Origin: an uncultured Actinomycetes bacterium
Lineage (GTDB): Bacteria > Actinomycetota > Actinomycetes > Nanopelagicales > Nanopelagicaceae
Assembly (NCBI GenBank): GCA_903890345.1
Contig: CAITAV010000055.1
Span: 1 to 5,483 of the forward strand
DNA length: 5,483 bases
Direction: 5' to 3'
Part shown: in pieces, positions 4,308 to 5,483 of the stretch
How positions within the stretch are numbered: position 1 is the stretch's first letter
Layout of the letters: every line of letters starts with the position of its first letter
Translations under genes and position numbers: made by a program
Notes under the pieces: model-generated
The model's input: only the letters and a program-made list of their open reading frames with translations
Database searches by the model: none
Told to the model about the DNA's origin: nothing

Positions 4308-5483
4308 ATGACCCCAGAGCAAGAAATGTCTAAGCAGCAAGAGTTTGTGATTCGCACTCTTGAAGAACGCAATATCCGATTCGTACGTTTGTGGTTCACA
4401 GATGTTTTGGGCTTTCTAAAATCCGTTGCAATCGCACCTGCCGAATTAGAAAACGCATTTGCAGAAGGAATTGGCTTTGATGGTTCTGCAATCGAAGGAT
4501 TCGCTCGCGTTACTGAATCAGATATGTTGGCAAAGCCAGATCCTGCAACATTTTCAATCTTGCCATGGCGTACAGAAGCACCAGGTGCTGCGCGTATGTT
4601 CTGTGACATCACGATGCCAGATGGTTCTCCATCTCCTGCAGACCCAAGAAATGTTTTACGTCGCACATTAAATAAAGCAGCACAGATGGGTTACACCTGT
4701 TACACCCACCCTGAAATTGAATTCTTCTTATTTAAATCACGTCCCGAAAAAGGCGAAGCACCAGTGCCAGTTGATCAAGGTGGATATTTCGATCACACAC
4801 CAGCAGTTGTCGGTCATGACTTTAGACGTCAAGCAATTACGTTATTAGAAGCTATGGGCATTTCTGTTGAATTTAGCCATCACGAAGGTGGACCAGGACA
4901 ACAAGAAATCGATTTGCGTGATGCTGATGCATTAAGCACTGCAGATAACATCATGACATTTCGCCACGTGATTAAAGAAGTTGCTCTAGATCAAGGTTTC
5001 TACGCATCCTTTATGCCAAAGCCATTTACCGATCATCCAGGTAGCGGAATGCACACGCACGTCTCATTGTTTAAAGGTGAAGAAAATGCATTTTATGATC
5101 CAAAGGCTGAATTTAATTTATCCAAGATTGGTCGCTCATTTATTGCAGGCATCTTGACTCACGCCCCAGAAATAACTGCCGTAACAAATCAATGGGTAAA
5201 TTCGTATAAACGTTTGCATGGTGGTGGGGAAGCACCAGCACTTGTTAACTGGGGACCAAGTGATCGCGGAGCACTGGTGCGTTTGCCTATGTATAAGCCC
5301 GGAAAAGAAAACTCCACACGCATCGAATTTAGATCACCAGATTCTGCTTGTAATCCATACCTTGCATATGCAGTGATGATTGCTGCCGGCCTTAAGGGAA
5401 TTGAAAAGAATTACGAATTATCAGCATCTAATGATTTGCAGACTCTGCCGACTAACCTCAATGAAGCAATATCTGCCATGGAA
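4308..5483 (+). CDS. glnA: Glutamine synthetase, type I, GlnA2-like, partial (C-terminus beyond right edge)
   Basis: Glutamine synthetase joins glutamate and ammonium using ATP; some actinobacterial paralogues instead use other amines. The 392 visible codons cover most of the enzyme. The N-terminal beta-grasp domain has FTDVLGFLKS (30-39; D32 at the ammonium-site position) and EGIGFDGSAIEGF (53-65). The catalytic domain shows HPEIEFF (134-140; metal ligands E136, E138), HHEGGPGQQEIDLR (191-204; E193, E200), SGMHTHVS (246-253; H249), NQWVNSYKRL with GGGEAP (294-310; flap glutamate E308) and RIEFRSPDSACNPY (338-351). By memory it matches mycobacterial GlnA2 closely throughout. The segment after NYEL (368-371) is shorter than usual, so the adenylylation-loop region is reduced. 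A second in-frame ATG at 4326 gives MSKQQEFVIRTLEER, which aligns with the GlnA2 N-terminus; 4308 is preferred only because of the leaderless-type promoter. No stop is reached before 5483. Confidence 0.93.
   Translation, partial: MTPEQEMSKQQEFVIRTLEERNIRFVRLWFTDVLGFLKSVAIAPAELENAFAEGIGFDGSAIEGFARVTESDMLAKPDPATFSILPWRTEAPGAARMFCDITMPDGSPSPADPRNVLRRTLNKAAQMGYTCYTHPEIEFFLFKSRPEKGEAPVPVDQGGYFDHTPAVVGHDFRRQAITLLEAMGISVEFSHHEGGPGQQEIDLRDADALSTADNIMTFRHVIKEVALDQGFYASFMPKPFTDHPGSGMHTHVSLFKGEENAFYDPKAEFNLSKIGRSFIAGILTHAPEITAVTNQWVNSYKRLHGGGEAPALVNWGPSDRGALVRLPMYKPGKENSTRIEFRSPDSACNPYLAYAVMIAAGLKGIEKNYELSASNDLQTLPTNLNEAISAME

Noticed and set aside
4298..4666. Minus-strand open frame of 122 codons inside glnA
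   Set aside because: It is the complement of conserved glutamine synthetase coding sequence.

Overview
This looks like a chromosomal segment from an actinobacterium of unusually moderate GC content, possibly of the freshwater acI/Nanopelagicales kind. The reasons are the closely actinobacterial character of PanB and of the GlnA2-type glutamine synthetase (both judged from memory of the Mycobacterium proteins), a Lys/Ala/Arg-rich histone-H1-like protein, and two genes with start codons placed as if on leaderless mRNAs. AT-ending codons and an AT-rich intergenic stretch separate it from high-GC actinobacteria. The lineage is inference; no rRNA or other marker is present.

Layout, left to right. 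(1) Positions 1-236, minus strand: the N-terminal part of a highly basic protein made of tandem 14-residue repeats; its C-terminus runs off the left edge. (2) Positions 237-422: an AT-rich gap with two AT-rich hairpins and a single DnaA-box-like 9-mer, probably holding the basic gene's promoter. (3) Positions 423-2525, minus strand: a two-gene unit, panB (ketopantoate hydroxymethyltransferase) followed 9 bases later by an EntS-like major facilitator exporter starting at GTG. (4) Positions 2526-2602: a compact divergent promoter region with short palindromes, a strong Shine-Dalgarno for panB and a leaderless-type -10 box for the opposite gene. (5) Positions 2603-4264, plus strand: nadE, glutamine-dependent NAD+ synthetase. 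(6) Positions 4265-4307: a short gap with a GTAAC-N6-GTAAC direct repeat resembling a GlnR half-site pair, a small hairpin and a weak -10 box. (7) Positions 4308-5483, plus strand: glnA (GlnA2-type glutamine synthetase), open at the right edge.

The core genes form a cofactor and nitrogen neighbourhood: PanB commits carbon to pantothenate and CoA, NadE makes NAD+ with glutamine as nitrogen donor, and the glutamine synthetase homologue next to it is a plausible glutamine source. The role of the transporter is not determined by the sequence.

Most of the window is ordinary housekeeping content. I found no convincing new system. The points most worth checking are the GlnR-like repeat before glnA, the missing adenylylation-loop segment in that enzyme, and the near-perfect repeat structure and uncertain start of the basic protein.
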